Below, piece after piece: positions 1 through 42,872 of a stretch of 64,000 nucleotides of DNA. The DNA is taken from positions 2,353,501-2,417,500 of the forward strand of contig JAWNZC010000179.1 of NCBI GenBank assembly GCA_035771165.1. Direction: 5' to 3'. The notes under the pieces were generated by a model. It worked only from the letters and a program-made list of their open reading frames with translations, searched no databases and was not told the origin of the DNA. A program made the position numbers and the translations under genes. How positions within the stretch are numbered: the stretch's first letter is position 1; every line of letters begins with the position of its first letter. This DNA is from Paragorgia papillata. Taxonomy: Eukaryota > Cnidaria > Anthozoa > Scleralcyonacea > Coralliidae.

Positions 1-970
1 CTACCACTACCACTATATACCACCACCACTATAAGCCACTGCCACTATATACCACCACCACTATAAACCACCACCAGTATATATCACTACCACTATATAC
101 CACCACCACTATAAACCACCACCAGTATATATCACTACCACTATATACCACCACCACTATCTATCACTATCATTATATACTACCACTATACCACCACCAC
201 CACTATCTACCACTATCACTATATACTACCACTATCTACCACTATCACTATATACCACCACCACCACTATCTACCACTATCACTATATACCACCACTATC
301 TACCACTATCACTATATACCACCACCACCACTATCTACCACTATCACTATATACCACCACCACCACCACTATCTACCACTATCACTATCTACCACTATAA
401 ACCACCACCACTATATATCACCACCACTATCTACCACTATATACCATTACCACTTTCACTATCCCTATAAACCGCTACCACAATCTATCACCAGTACCAA
501 TATGGATATACCACTACTACTATATATGGCCACTAAGCCCACTATATACCATTACCATTCACTATCCCTATAAACAACTACCACTACCAACATGCATATA
601 CCACTACCACTCTAAACGACTACCACTATGCTAGTATAAACCACTGCTACCACCACTACTACTGTTATACCACTACCACTGAATACCATCACCACTAGCA
701 CTACAACCACCATTACCACTGTGTAACCCTACCAGTGTATACGACTACCAGTGTATACCACTACTACCACCTCTAACACCACCACTACCACTGTATACCA
801 CGACCACTAAATACTACTAATGCCGCCACTACTACTGCATACCACCACCACTACCACTGTATACCACTGCCACCACCACTACCACTGCGTACCACTAAAT
901 ACCACCACCACTACCAATGTGTACCACTACCACTTCAACTGTATATACCACTATCACTATGGCTGTCGTC
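1..970. repeat. CCACTA-type microsatellite in the last intron of AK5-like gene
   Basis: Almost the whole stretch is degenerate ACCACTATC / ACCACCACT triplet-hexamer repeat, purest at 1-440 and decaying toward exon 14. Open frames here (His/Thr/Tyr-rich) are products of the repeat, not genes. Confidence 0.95.
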
Positions 971-1064
971 ACCATCATCACTGCCACAAAACTGCCACCA
1001 CACTAACTGCCACCACACTAATCACTTTCAACTGTCCGTTACACCACAATCCCATTTGCCCTAC

Positions 1065-32330
<31,266 letters not shown>

Positions 32331-32560
32331 TTTGGACAGCCAGGATTAATAGATCAAAGCCACTTGCCAAAAAGCCTTCTTTGCCGCGAAGTTACGGTGT
32401 ATTTTGTTGTTTATACTAATGGTCCCAAACTGGGGTCTGCTGTCATGGCGACCGACAAGGATAATTATTTCAGTGATTTATTAACCATGTTGAAGTTTGT
32501 AAATTTCCGCCACGCAGAAATACGAAAGAAATGAAGTGTATTCAGGTCCGATAAGAGTAT
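32331..32560 (-). promoter_or_regulatory. Presumed 5' flank / 5' UTR of AK5-like gene
   Basis: Unique, repeat-free sequence directly upstream of the start codon. I see no TATA box; assignment rests only on position. Confidence 0.35.
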
Positions 32561-32957
32561 TCGTTTCTTCCATACTTTAACGGCCTATTAATAAAAAGAG
32601 TTAAGACAACTCAGTTTCGTGGAAAGTCTGTAAAAGCGTTCAAAATTTCTGATCCTGATTGAAAACCAACCTCGTACCCAGGGTCTTCTCTTGCTTTCAA
32701 AATGGCGACGAAATTCGTTGCTTCTGCGACTGCGCGCCAATTACTAGAAACCATCGGTTAGAAGTAGTTCAGATTTTTGTATTTTCAAAAATCCAAACAT
32801 TTGCGTTCCAGCGGGGAGGGGCAAAGGGGGGCATTAGCAAAAGAAAAGTGCCCTTTTTTTTATAAGAACATGTGCTTCAAGCGTCCTTTTGAGCTCTACG
32901 GAAAGTAGTTTCTTACGCCACTGATAAGTGCTATCCGAAGTAACCGTATAAATTTTA

Positions 32958-33434
32958 ATTATAAGTGATATTGGGCATTTCACTCGATTACATAGCATGT
33001 TCTAAGGATTTTGGGTGAAGGAAAATTCGAGTGTAGAATATATACATTTTAAGACCAAACCGGGACCAGTTGCAAAAAATGCAACTACACAGGCCTTCCG
33101 GCAGGAATTGAACCCACGACCTTGCGATTCTAGTGCAATGCTCTGACCACTGAGCCACGGAGGGCGTTGCCGAGAGCTTGATCGCGAGTTCTGTATATAT
33201 AATAAGCTGGTAATGCCGGGAGAGAATTGGGTATATTATAAGTGATATTGGGCATTTCACTCGATTACATAGCATGTTCTAAGGATTTTGGGTGAAGGAA
33301 AAGTCGAGTGTAGAATATATACATTTTAAGCCCAAACCGGGACCAGTTGCGAAAAATGCAACTACACAGGCCTTCCTGCAGGAATTGAACCCACGACCTT
33401 GCGATTCTAGTGCAATGCTCTGACCACTGAGCCA
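32958..33434 (-). mobile_element. tRNA-derived SINE, tandemly duplicated
   Basis: Two 200-bp copies (32958-33157, 33235-33434), nearly identical from ATTATAAGTGATATTGGGCA to the end. On the minus strand each has a tRNA-like head: A box GTGGCTCAGTGGTCAGAGC, loop CTAGAAT (AGA in the anticodon place), B box GGGTTCAATTCC. Tail AAATGTATATATTCTACACTC. Confidence 0.8.
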
Positions 33435-33832
33435 GTTTGCTTTTATATAACAAAAGCAAACTCAAAGATCCTGAACGAATGCTGTCTCTTTAGTGCACTC
33501 ATCTGCATTTTTAGCAACAAAACGCGACATCTTCGCACATTTCTGCCATTTTGACTGAATCAGACGGATCCGTCTGGATTTTATATGGATGAACAGGATA
33601 TAAATTAGTCTTGCTTTCTTTTCTTTGTAATAAATGATGAGACACTATTGGCCGAGCTTGTAGTGATTACACAACCACTCGGAAGTTTTTTTATTTATAG
33701 AAACAAGTTCAGATACAAAATTTTTCTTCTGAAATTGAAACTGCCTTATTTAGTTATTACCCCATCTCGTTCAATTAAAAATACGGAAATACCTTTAATA
33801 TAGAGCAAAGGCTTAACAAACCTAAAAGGGAC

Positions 33833-34080
33833 CGATTACACGAGGCAAGTTGCCCCGGTTAACCGAGTTGACCCGCTTCCTATATTTATCGTCTCTAATT
33901 GTTTCAAAATTTCGATTACATGGCAACCCGTCTTGCCATGCATGATCTCGGTTGCTGCTTGCCCAGCCAAATCGGTTAAGCGAGTTGAAAATTTCACCGT
34001 TTGCCCATGTATAATCAACTTTTTGCCGAGTTGGCCCGAGAAAGCGGGCTGAAAAACTGTTTGACTCATTCCGATGCCGC
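33833..34080. mobile_element. Foldback element, 'CCGATTACACGAGGC' type
   Basis: Starts GACCGATTACACGAGGCAAG; internal mirror pieces GTTAACCGAGTTGACCCGC and GCCGAGTTGGCCCGAG. The same start occurs at 46994, 58450 and 63826. Confidence 0.55.
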
Positions 34081-34143
34081 GCGTTTGTTTACCTGACTTT
34101 GTGAATAAATAAAGCTATAAAACGAACTGACATAGAGCATTAA

Positions 34144-34575
34144 AGGGTGTGATTACATGGAGACTTTCAACCCGGGGACCCGAGCTGCAATGTCAGCCCT
34201 GTTAGGAGGGCTGAGTTTTTAGTGCGATTACATAAACGATTTCAACCTGGGCTGAAACCAAAATTTTAATCAATAACTCGTAGGAATTCGAAGAATCTTT
34301 GTTTTGCGGCTGCGTATAATGAACGATCGACACCGTTCACACGCTTAGTTCAGCCCGGGCTGAACATTTTGAGCGATTACATGGGCGATTTCAGCCCAAT
34401 TGACCGGTCTGAAAATTCCAACCCGGGTAACGCGAACCGGGCTGAACTTTCAACCTGGGCTAAACTTTCAGCCCGGGTTGAAATTTTTCCATGTAATCGC
34501 TACGTTCGTATTACAAAGATTTAAAGACCGGGTTGAAATTTCAGCCCGGGCTGAAAATCTTCATGTAATCCGCGG
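34144..34575. mobile_element. Foldback element with CAGCCCGGGCTGA repeats
   Basis: GTGATTACATGGAGACTTTC start and mirror CTTCATGTAATCCGCGGCCC end; inside are many AACCCGGG/TTCAGCCCGGG half-palindromes. Confidence 0.65.
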
Positions 34576-34644
34576 CCCCTAAAACCTTGTTTGTGCGTTT
34601 CGTGATCGTAGCGAAGACTTATAGATTAATTAGTCTTCGTGAAG

Positions 34645-34850
34645 ATGCTTTCGCGGGATATTAACTAAAACAAGAATACTCTTGTTGCGTTGCAAGTTGA
34701 AATGTGTTGTTGCACGTATTACCACCCACCTAAAACATTGTCACGCAACATTGATTGGGTGGTACGTAATACGTGCAACAACGCTTTTTCAACAAAGTTG
34801 CGTTGCAAGTTGAAGAAAAATGTTGCCTGTATTACCTCACCTTAACGATA
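34645..34850. repeat. Inverted repeat of TTGCGTTGCAAGTTGAA type
   Basis: GTTGCACGTATTACCACCCA and its mirror TGGGTGGTACGTAATACGTG, between two GTTGCGTTGCAAGTTGAA copies. Confidence 0.6.
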
Positions 34851-35160
34851 CTTACAAAAAATCACATCGACACAAATAACAGTGTAAAACTGCAGTAAAA
34901 GTAACGTATAACTAGTTTCCCAAATAAAGCAACATTTAGTTGATACTGAATTGCGAATCGGGTTGAAATCATCGACGTCAACTCAAAACTCTCTTTTATA
35001 GTCACAACGATAAAAAATATAAAGATTTTAAAGCGGTTAAAATACCAAAGACCAAATGTACCAAATGTAGGCCCTCTTTGTCTTTTCATTCCTTCAGGGT
35101 TACATGGTCATGACATCGCAAAATTTACTTTTACATAGCCATGCAATGACTGAAGAATTA

Positions 35161-35452
35161 CCCTGCGAGCAGAGCCTTCTTTTCCTTATTTCTTCGCTGA
35201 GAGAGATGAAGAAAAGTAGGCTCTGCTGTATTCGTGACTGGTTTCCATTGCGCATGCATGTCAGTTGCTTGGTTACAATCTCGAACCCAGTCCCAATCAG
35301 AGCAGAAAAGAAAACGAGAACCGGTTAAACGGGTCTTAAACGGGTTACTTCGTCCTAAATCTTGGACGAAGCCAAACACGAATACAGCAGAACCTACTTT
35401 TCTTCCTCTCTCTCAGCCAAGAAATAAGGAAAAGAAGGCTCTGCTCGCAGGG
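35161..35452. mobile_element. TA-flanked MITE
   Basis: Termini CCCTGCGAGCAGAGCCTTCT and exact mirror, flanked by TA; 292 bp. Each inner arm includes CGAATACAGCAGA/TCTGCTGTATTCG. Confidence 0.88.
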
Positions 35453-36077
35453 TACTGAAGAATGGGATAATATTTGAAAGGCATGTAAAAGCCATTTTTC
35501 ATTATGTTAGGTGTTCTTCCAAATACAATCTTAAGAAACTGAAATGAAATTTCGTTTCATGGGCACTTCATAGAACTACTCTGAGTTATACATGCAGACG
35601 ACACGATATGTGTGATAAGATCACAATTAAGTTACATAACTTATTGCCCGTTCTTAATATCGTTGTAGATATATTTGTTAAGAAATAACAGACCGTTCCA
35701 AATTCCTACTTGCCAAACCAACAGACACTATACATTTATTGTCTGGTCACGAGGAAAACAACACTAAATGTTTCCCAAGCTAGGGATAAGACATTAAGTG
35801 CTTTGTTATATAGCTGGGTTTTCGTTGGATTTTTGCTATGCAGTTGTTGCCCACGCGGGAAACATTTGATTTGTCTAATCCTAAGTTACCATAAATGAAC
35901 CAATAGCAGTCTGAGTGACAACTAGGAAAAAAAACATATATATTAGAAAAGAACTTATTTACTAGAAATATGTAAACGCAACAACCCTCCGTCTGCTTTA
36001 TTAAACATCATTTTTCAACGTTCTCGTGAAAAGTTGAAATTCGGGGGGAAACTTGTTGAGGGGGGTATAGTTGTTCT

Positions 36078-36441
36078 CAGGGACGTAGCCATGATTTTGA
36101 AAGGGGGGGGAGCCGAAATCAAAATGCATTTTCAGCGGGGTCTGGGGCATGCTCCCCCGGGAAATTTTGAAATCGAGAGTCGCTGAAATGCCATTTCCTG
36201 GCTTTTGGAGGAAGATTTTACAGACTCTTAAAGGTTAAAAAACGTCATATAAATTACTCAAAACATGCAAACGTCACATAGATACTCAACTGAATGCATA
36301 CACTCAGTAGATTGAATACACTGTAATTTACAGTTTATTTCCTGACAGAATTCATATTGCATCAATTTTGTAGTTACATGTCTGTTGTTTTATATCAAAA
36401 GGGGGGGGGCTCCCCCGGCTCCCCCCCTGGCTACGTCCCTG
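36078..36441. mobile_element. hAT-type MITE with 8-bp target duplication
   Basis: Termini CAGGGACGTAGCCA and TGGCTACGTCCCTG, flanked by GTTGTTCT on both sides. 364 bp; no transposase. The 8-bp duplication points to the hAT superfamily. Confidence 0.85.
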
Positions 36442-37269
36442 GTTGTTCTATGGTCGAGTGGTTCTATGGTCGAGTGTGATTGCCGCATAATAACTAAATC
36501 ATGCAACTTACGGATTTCAGATTACTGTTTAAAACCCTTCTCAAAGTCCCGAAAATGCTGTTTCAGCCATCTTAAAAATCCAAAATGTTCCGGGGGGTGC
36601 ATGCGCCCGTTACCCCCCAGAGGTATCGCTCATTCGGCGCTCGTTTTCGCCCCACCCTGGCTATGCCACTGTCCCCTTATTAGAAATCGTTAGCGCAAAC
36701 CTCCTCGAGATCTTGTAATATGTTGGGGCCTGGAAGTAGCCACTACTGTCGAAACAATTTAAACTACAGTTTGAATTCAAGTAAAATATTTGAAATAAAC
36801 AATTGTTTAACTTTAATTTAATTTAAAAAAAGGGTAATAATGGGGAACAAAAAAAATGTCAAGACAAATGAGTACGAGTCAAAATTGCTCAAGAAATCAT
36901 GCTATTGCATAATAATATAAATGCTTAATTGCTGGGTTGCATGTTACGTCATGGCAACCATGTTGGTTGGTAGGTACAAAAGAATATTATATTAGATACT
37001 ATTGTACCTACCAACCAACATGGCCGCTGTGTCTTTGCCATATAAATATCAGGAGATTGATTGCAACCCACCTATACTCTAAGAAATTTGCACTGTATAG
37101 TCAGGTTTTGCATGGTTGACGTGACAAACGTAAAATTTTCCAAAATCTGATGGACTTCTTGAAAACACTGAATTGTACATTTCAAGATACACAATATTGT
37201 CTATTTTTCACTTTAATTTGTGTGTAGATTTAGATGTGTGCAAACTATTAGTTAGAATTAAAAATCGAA

Positions 37270-37345
37270 ATATAGTAAGGAGTCCTTCGCTCGAAACGTT
37301 AGACTCCTACGTTCTCTGTTTCGGCAGTATATCTAACCTTACTAT
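37270..37345 (+). mobile_element. Penelope-end fragment
   Basis: CCTTCGCTCGAAACGTTAGA, then CTACGTTCTCTGTTTCGGCA and GTATATCTAACCTTAC, the same end as 57520-57575 in the opposite orientation. It is absent from the matching place in unit 2. A degenerate relative lies at 26540-26640. Confidence 0.65.
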
Positions 37346-37918
37346 ATTTCGCTACTTTTATTTCACTATTAGTTAGAATTGTTTGCAAAGCTTATCATTT
37401 GATATCAAATGATGATAAAGGTGAAAAATGATCTTTTTCTTTGTTGTCCTTTCAAACACTTATGGAATGTTTTATGTTAGTGAATAACTCTTCTTAGTAA
37501 CTAAACTAAATCAAAAGGTAATTAGAATGGAGAATTACACAAAATTGTGTATTTTGCTATGTTCTTTAAGTTTCTGAAATGTTATCAAGAAGATATTAGA
37601 AAATTTTACCTTTGTCACGTGACCAGCGCAAAGCCTGTTTCATTTCTGTTCTTTGTTTAATTCCTCTTAGTATAAATACACAGGTGATTATTGAAAATCA
37701 CGCGCGCTGATTGGTCGAGCTACTTCGGATTAGTTCTCGATAATCACCTACAGCGTTTATTCAAAATGGCCGCCAGCCAAGTTGTCAATGCGACAGACGA
37801 GGACTAATTAACAATTTTAAAGAAAATGTTGTTCCTAAAAGTACGAAAATGTGTATTTATACTAAAACAATTATTCATTCAGAGTTGAGATATCATTTTA
37901 TGCGTATTATTAAATAGT

Positions 37919-38045
37919 TTAATTAATTAATTAATTAATTAATTAATTAATTAATTACTTTAAACACATTTAGTGAATGCTTGTTAGATTAATGGATGTA
38001 CTTATATAGACTCAATTAAGAATGAATGAATGAATGAATGAATAA
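37919..38045. repeat. TTAA and GAAT short tandem repeats
   Basis: AATTAATTAATT at 37919-37956 and AATGAATGAATG at 38022-38042. Unit 2 has a shorter TTAA run (52555-52570) and lacks the following 0.4 kb. Confidence 0.85.
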
Positions 38046-38689
38046 CTTTATTTAAGTGTCAATGTATTTAGCTATATATTACAGCTAATTGGGGACACTA
38101 TTTATAAGTTTTAAACTAAAATAGGATTTATACTACTAGATCAAAATTTCTCTATTTTTACAATAATTTACCTATTAAAACTATTAAGAATATTTCTTAA
38201 AATACACCTATATACAATATGATAAATAAAAAAATAAATAGATCAATAAATAAAATAACAATAAAAATTAAGTTGAACATAAAATACAATTTCTGCAGTT
38301 ATTATCGAGTATGCTTTCTAAGTCCTGTTTTCTAATATTCCTTTTAAAAGATTCTAAGCTAAGAGTGCAACACTCTTCCCCATCAGGGGATGACCTAGAA
38401 CTAAAGTTCGCAAGGAGCTACGACTATACAGTTCTTGTTTGATTCTAGCAACCAATTTTTATTTACATGTACTGATGTACATATTATATATACAAAGTCA
38501 AAAGTCCACTCAACCAAAAGTTTAACAGAAGGGGATGTGCCCGGAAACGTATTGTGTTTCAATAAAGTTCTCTTGATGTGACATATATGTTGAACGTTAT
38601 TATATATTTTAACAAATTTACGTTTACACAATTATAGTTAATTATAGCCAATTATAATCTTAATTCCAATAGTCATTTATGTTGACTAT

Positions 38690-39030
38690 TATATTAATTT
38701 CTGTTGACTTGAATGGAAGAATTAAGTATTCCGAAATTCGGAACAGTTTTCCTTTCGTAATTCGCATATTACAATTTCTATATCAATTTCTATTGATTTT
38801 AATGGGAAAAGTATTTCGAAATTCGGAACAACTTTTCTTCGTGATTCGCAATTTTTACCAATTTCTGTTGACTCGAATGGAAAAAATATTCCGAAATTCG
38901 GAACAACCTTTTTTCGTAATTCGCAATTTTTGCCAATTTCTCTCTACTCGAATGGAAAAAGTATTCCGAAATTCGGAACAACTTTTCTTCGTAATTCGCA
39001 ATTTCTATCAATTATTTCTTGCTCAAATGC
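38690..39030. repeat. 75-bp tandem repeat, unit 1 (about 4 copies)
   Basis: TTCGT[AG]ATTCGCAATTT motif recurs at 38838, 38913 and 38988, exactly 75 bp apart, with a decayed earlier copy. Because 75 is a multiple of three, frames stay open on both strands. Confidence 0.9.
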
Positions 39031-39539
39031 ATAGGATTTCAAATCAGGACAACTTTCTGGCTTATTGCGATAAAAATAAGACGATAACAATTTTCGGCCA
39101 AACTAATGAATTTAACACAATATATGAGCAGCATAGTCTCTGTTCAAGGCAAATTATGTGTTTTATGCGTAATACAAAATGTACCTCGCAGAATTCAACA
39201 ATTTACAACATATTTTTCCAATAAAATTCTGAATAATTTTTATTTTTCCTAGATTTTTCGTTCTGTACGATCTGAGATTTCACAAATAATCGGCACAATG
39301 CGTCTTTTAATTTAACTGCATAAAATGCGACAAAATCGTAAAATTCCTCATAATATCGAAAAAATCGGTGAAAAAAAAAATACTTTGGAAAAACCCGTTT
39401 TAGTTTGGAACGCGTTTTTTTTGTCTTAAAACAAGATTAAATATCTTAAAACAAGAAATAGAATCTTAAAATAAGAAAATTAATCTCGACAAGAAGATTT
39501 GGAGGTTTTGCGGTGAGTAAGCCAAAAAAAGAAAAAGGA

Positions 39540-40160
39540 GAGTGTGCTTAGTATAGGTAATCGCATGGGGCCGAGGAAAATTAAGGTTTAATTTCACGAG
39601 TGTTTTCAAAATTTTATAAAATTGCCCAAGTCGCTAAGCGACGAGGGTAATTTGTAAGATTTTGATAACACGACTGAAATGAACCTTAATTTTACGAGAA
39701 CTCCTGCGATTAGGTGTTAATAATATAGCGGACAAAATTATTAAAGAGTTGTATTATGCCCAGAAAATGTCGAAGAACATGTACCTTATCACGGTCGGTG
39801 CTTGGCAACATTCCAATTTTCATCACTCTATCGCTGGCTGTGCCTGTTGCTTTCTTTTTGCAAACACAGGCAAAAGTTCGTAAATTTTCTAGTGTATTCA
39901 TTTTCACTATTATTTACACAGTATTTTTAAACAAAAAAGCATTTTCAGACCGAAAAACCTTGCAGATTTGTTGGAAAAAAGTCAGTCCTCTGAGGTTCAC
40001 TGTTGCTAAGTAACAAAGCGACCAATCACATGCAAGTACTGCTGATCAAGGAACCAATCAAGTGCAAGTAATTTTGCCCTGAATTACAAAAAAATGCCCT
40101 CTTCATTAGCCAATCATATTCAAGTAATTTTGCCCTGTATATTGTTATTAAAACAGGAAG
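39540..40160. mobile_element. Unit 1-specific insertion with foldback and unassigned open frame
   Basis: Sequence between the shared GGAGAGTGTGC and AAAACAGGAAGCG anchors differs from unit 2. 39555-39712 is a foldback (GTAATCGCATGGG ... CCTGCGATTAG). A minus-strand frame at 39710-39907 encodes CKKKATGTASDRV...LPSTDRDKVHVLRHF, which looks protein-like, but I do not recognise it. Confidence 0.5.
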
Positions 40161-40202
40161 CGTGTGCGTAAAAAAAGGAAAGTGTGTGCAAAACAGAGCA
40201 CT

Positions 40203-40208
40203 TTTATT
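40203..40208 (-). promoter_or_regulatory. Poly(A) signal, paralogue 1
   Basis: AATAAA on the minus strand about 170 nt past the stop codon, in an aligned place in paralogue 2. Confidence 0.6.
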
Positions 40209-40375
40209 ACACGATGTTACAGACTAGATTTTTGTATAAACTACAGTTGCAAAGCTCTTTTACGTAAAAAAACAATCAAAGCACATGCATATTTAGATAG
40301 ACATGTTTTTATCCTTCTATGTTCAAACATCGTGAGGTCCTATTGTCAAAAAGATAAAACGTACATTTTTCTTCA

Positions 40376-40714
40376 TTACTTGTAGCAAGGCCCTTTTGGT
40401 CCTTTCGTGCCATCTTCTTCGACACTAACTGCCATAGTGTTAGCGTTGACCTTCATCCATACGGTCTTACTAGGATTGTTGCAGGAGTTGCACATTGGAA
40501 TAATGTAAACCTTTCCGCCCCTTCCACTGATGACCACGTGACCACCACCTGTTGGTGGGTTACTACACCCATTAATTTGGCAGTTTTGAGGCCATTGTCG
40601 ACCTGATTTAGACAACCAGTACTGCTTCCAAGAGGAAACACCTCTCGGCAAACAGGCACTACTCCCTCCAATATTTTTAACTTCGTCGGAGGAACCAAGC
40701 ACTAGAGTGGCCAT
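40376..40714 (-). CDS. Small Cys/His-motif protein, paralogue 1
   Basis: 112 residues. I do not recognise a named family. Visible: N-terminal S-S-D-x-V-K-N-I, Cys21, a WKQYWLSKSGRQWP segment, then Cys45-x4-Cys50 (CQINGC), GGGH with His59, VYIIPMCNSCN with Cys75-x2-Cys78-Asn79, and Cys110 near the end. The C-x4-C ... H ... C-x2-C-N layout suggests a zinc-binding treble-clef (HNH-like) fold; this is inference. No signal peptide or membrane segment. Directly upstream of the ATG is TTTTTTACTTTATAG, a splice-acceptor-like tract, so an upstream exon is likely and the true start may differ. An AATAAA signal lies 170 nt downstream. Paralogues lie at 55990-56331 and 61670-62014. Confidence 0.8.
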   Translation of the reverse strand: MATLVLGSSDEVKNIGGSSACLPRGVSSWKQYWLSKSGRQWPQNCQINGCSNPPTGGGHVVISGRGGKVYIIPMCNSCNNPSKTVWMKVNANTMAVSVEEDGTKGPKGPCYK

Positions 40715-40929
40715 TCTATAAAGTAAAAAAGACGAAATATCAACATCTTAAGCTCTTTTGTTAGTCAATTTAAATCTTTAACTGCACGTTTCGCTCAAAG
40801 AAAGAGTTTTCTAAATTCAAAAATCTAGCCTTAATGTTATATGTATCAGTTATGAAATTATATCCATTTAACTACATCTCATATGCAAACGCTATCCTTA
40901 GAAAGAACATGACTATAAATTTTTCAACT

Positions 40930-41040
40930 TTAGCTCTCCATTCGAGCGTCAGTAGTTCAATAGTTAAGGCATCTAACCGCTGGCAGGGTCTTAGAAACAT
41001 TTTCTGAGTATTAGAGCTTGACGAACGTTTAGCGAACATT
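40930..41040 (+). mobile_element. tRNA-like SINE fragment
   Basis: GTCAGTAGTTCAATAGTTAA (A-box-like) followed by the body ending TTTCTGAGTATTAGAGCTTG-ACGAACG. Mirror-oriented relatives in the two units (47540-47710, 47930-48050, 48400-48540, 48630-48700, 59160-59680, 60000-60110) share CAGAAAATGTTTCTGA. Confidence 0.5.
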
Positions 41041-41095
41041 CTTAAAGTGTCTATGAAACGAAAATTAAGTTTGTCTCATTTGAAAGAACACTTAA

Positions 41096-41683
41096 GGTGG
41101 CTCCCTACAGTTTCAATAAATACGCGCTATTTCATACGCCGATTATCTAATGTTATTCACAAGTTTAAAAATTTGTTAGATAAATACTAAGTAGACCTTA
41201 CTATAGCAGAACTATCGCAGATATAAAATATCTATCAAAAAGTTTAATTATTTGCTATTACCATGGTAATAATGACGTTGGAACTTTGGTATATTTTTAA
41301 ATATTGCATAATTGAAGCGGCATGTCTTCAGTTTGCTTCGGTGAAATTTTTTAAAAATTGCTGAGATGATAGATACTGTTGTGGAGACTATCCATGCACA
41401 AAATCAGAGAGGATTGTATGGACAGATTTTTCGCTATAAAAATTATCGATTTAAAAATGTTCTGTCTTATGAAAATGTTTTAAAATTATATATACTTTAG
41501 AACTTTTTATAAACTACTTATTTACAAAATTTAGCAAAATTCACCGAAGAAAACGTCTACAGGTCTAACATCTATGTCCACGCGGTCATAGAATTTCGAA
41601 TCGACAAGATCGCTATTTACGCATGCGTAGCGATACTATTTCTAGTCACCAGTCCCCTACTGAAATTACCGTAGGGAGCCACC
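41096..41683. mobile_element. TTAA-targeting MITE (family C variant) nested in family B
   Basis: GGTGGCTCCCTACAGTTTCA to mirror CCGTAGGGAGCCACC, with TTAA on each side. The host reads GAACAC-TTAA-AATGAC across the site, as in intact family B copies. Confidence 0.88.
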
Positions 41684-41950
41684 TTAAAATGACAGAGTAA
41701 CATATTTTGCAGTTTTTCGTTTCCTTGCGTCGCTGTTGAGATATTTTAGTTTGTTTGATATGCAAATCAAACATTTGACGTCATACGTGCATAATGTTAC
41801 CAAAAAAAGTTATATATCTTTGCTATTATGAAACCAAATTAATTCGAAGGAAGCATGTGGGTGTGTTTGACCCAGAACACTAAACATGTAGATTTTCAAG
41901 TAATTATGTTTGATAATATCAAAGATATATTACTTTCTTTGATAACTCAT

Positions 41951-42507
41951 TAGGGACCTTAAGATCTACGACGGCAACTTCAAAGACGGCGTCCTCCAAA
42001 TTAAGCCTGGTTACCATATAGCCGTAAGAGCCGGCGGCATGGCTGCGGCAAGGGGCGATGGTCCAATCATAGCCAGTGTTGAATTAGCCAGCAATAAAAA
42101 GCTGTATGCGATTGGACCATTGCCTCTTGCCGCAGCCATGCCGCCTGCTCTTAGGGCTATATGGAAACCAGGCTAAAATAATTCTAGTTGTAAAACAAAG
42201 AGAATGAATAATTTGTAATCCCAAGAGTAATGCCAACACCGTCCTCGTTCTTTATACTGTACAACGCCACGTAGAGCATTTTCACGTCTTCAGGACGACG
42301 TCAACTCACCAAAAGATGAGAACTGTTGCTTGAGATTGACTTCAATACAGACACTTCAATCATTTTAGCAGTACTGGGACGTTTTAAAAGTCATTAAATT
42401 AACTTTAAATATTAAATATAATAGTTAGTTAACCGTGACGTTTTTCAGTTATAGAATTTTTGTTGGTTTTTAAACGCCGTCGTCGTCGTAGCATCTTAAG
42501 GTCCCTA
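41951..42507. mobile_element. TAGGGACCTTAAGAT-ended foldback
   Basis: Termini TAGGGACCTTAAGATCTACG and the mirror CGTAGCATCTTAAGGTCCCTA (written without its last base in the arm match). Inner arms contain GACGGCGTC and GACGCCGTC-like pieces. Confidence 0.75.
42003..42175. mobile_element. Innermost 170-bp MITE
   Basis: AAGCCTGGTTACCATATAGC and the mirror GGCTATATGGAAACCAGGCT, with inner arms GGCATGGCTGCGGCAAG. Confidence 0.8.
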
Positions 42508-42669
42508 TTATGCAAGTCATGACATCAAAATGTTTAATTTGCATATCAAATAACTGAAATATCTCAAGAAAGAAGCAAGGAAACGAAAGACTGCAAAATA
42601 TGTTACTCTGTCATTTTAAGTGTTCTTTTTAATGAGACAGACTTAATTTTCGTTTCATAGGCACTTTAA

Positions 42670-42872
42670 GGCTACTTTACACGTGCGATTTTTGGCGCGA
42701 TAAATATTGCCAACTTCTAATTTAGATGCATGTTAAGTAGAACAGTCGGCGGATTGTGCCGTGGTTTCATCTTCCTCGCTTTTCTGCTCGTTCGTAATTG
42801 CTTCACATGTATCTAAACCAGAAGTTGGCGATATTTATCGCATCAAGAATCGCACGTGTAAATGAGCCTTTA
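42670..42872. mobile_element. Palindromic MITE
   Basis: GGCTACTTTACACGTGCGAT and mirror ATCGCACGTGTAAATGAGCC around GATAAATATTGCCAACTTCT. About 200 bp. Confidence 0.75.

Larger units (their letters stand above)
41045..42666. mobile_element. Family B palindromic MITE carrying three nested elements
   Basis: Outer termini AAGTGTCTATGAAACGAAAA and mirror TTCATAGGCACTT with TA flanks. Inside are a family C MITE (41096-41683), a GGGACC-ended element (41951-42507) and, inside that one, an AGCCTGGTTACCATATAGCC element (42003-42175). Confidence 0.85.

Noticed and set aside
38401..38631. 76-residue open frame identical in both units (also 52668-52898)
   Set aside because: The DNA around it is equally conserved by recent duplication, so identity does not show coding selection; no recognisable motif.
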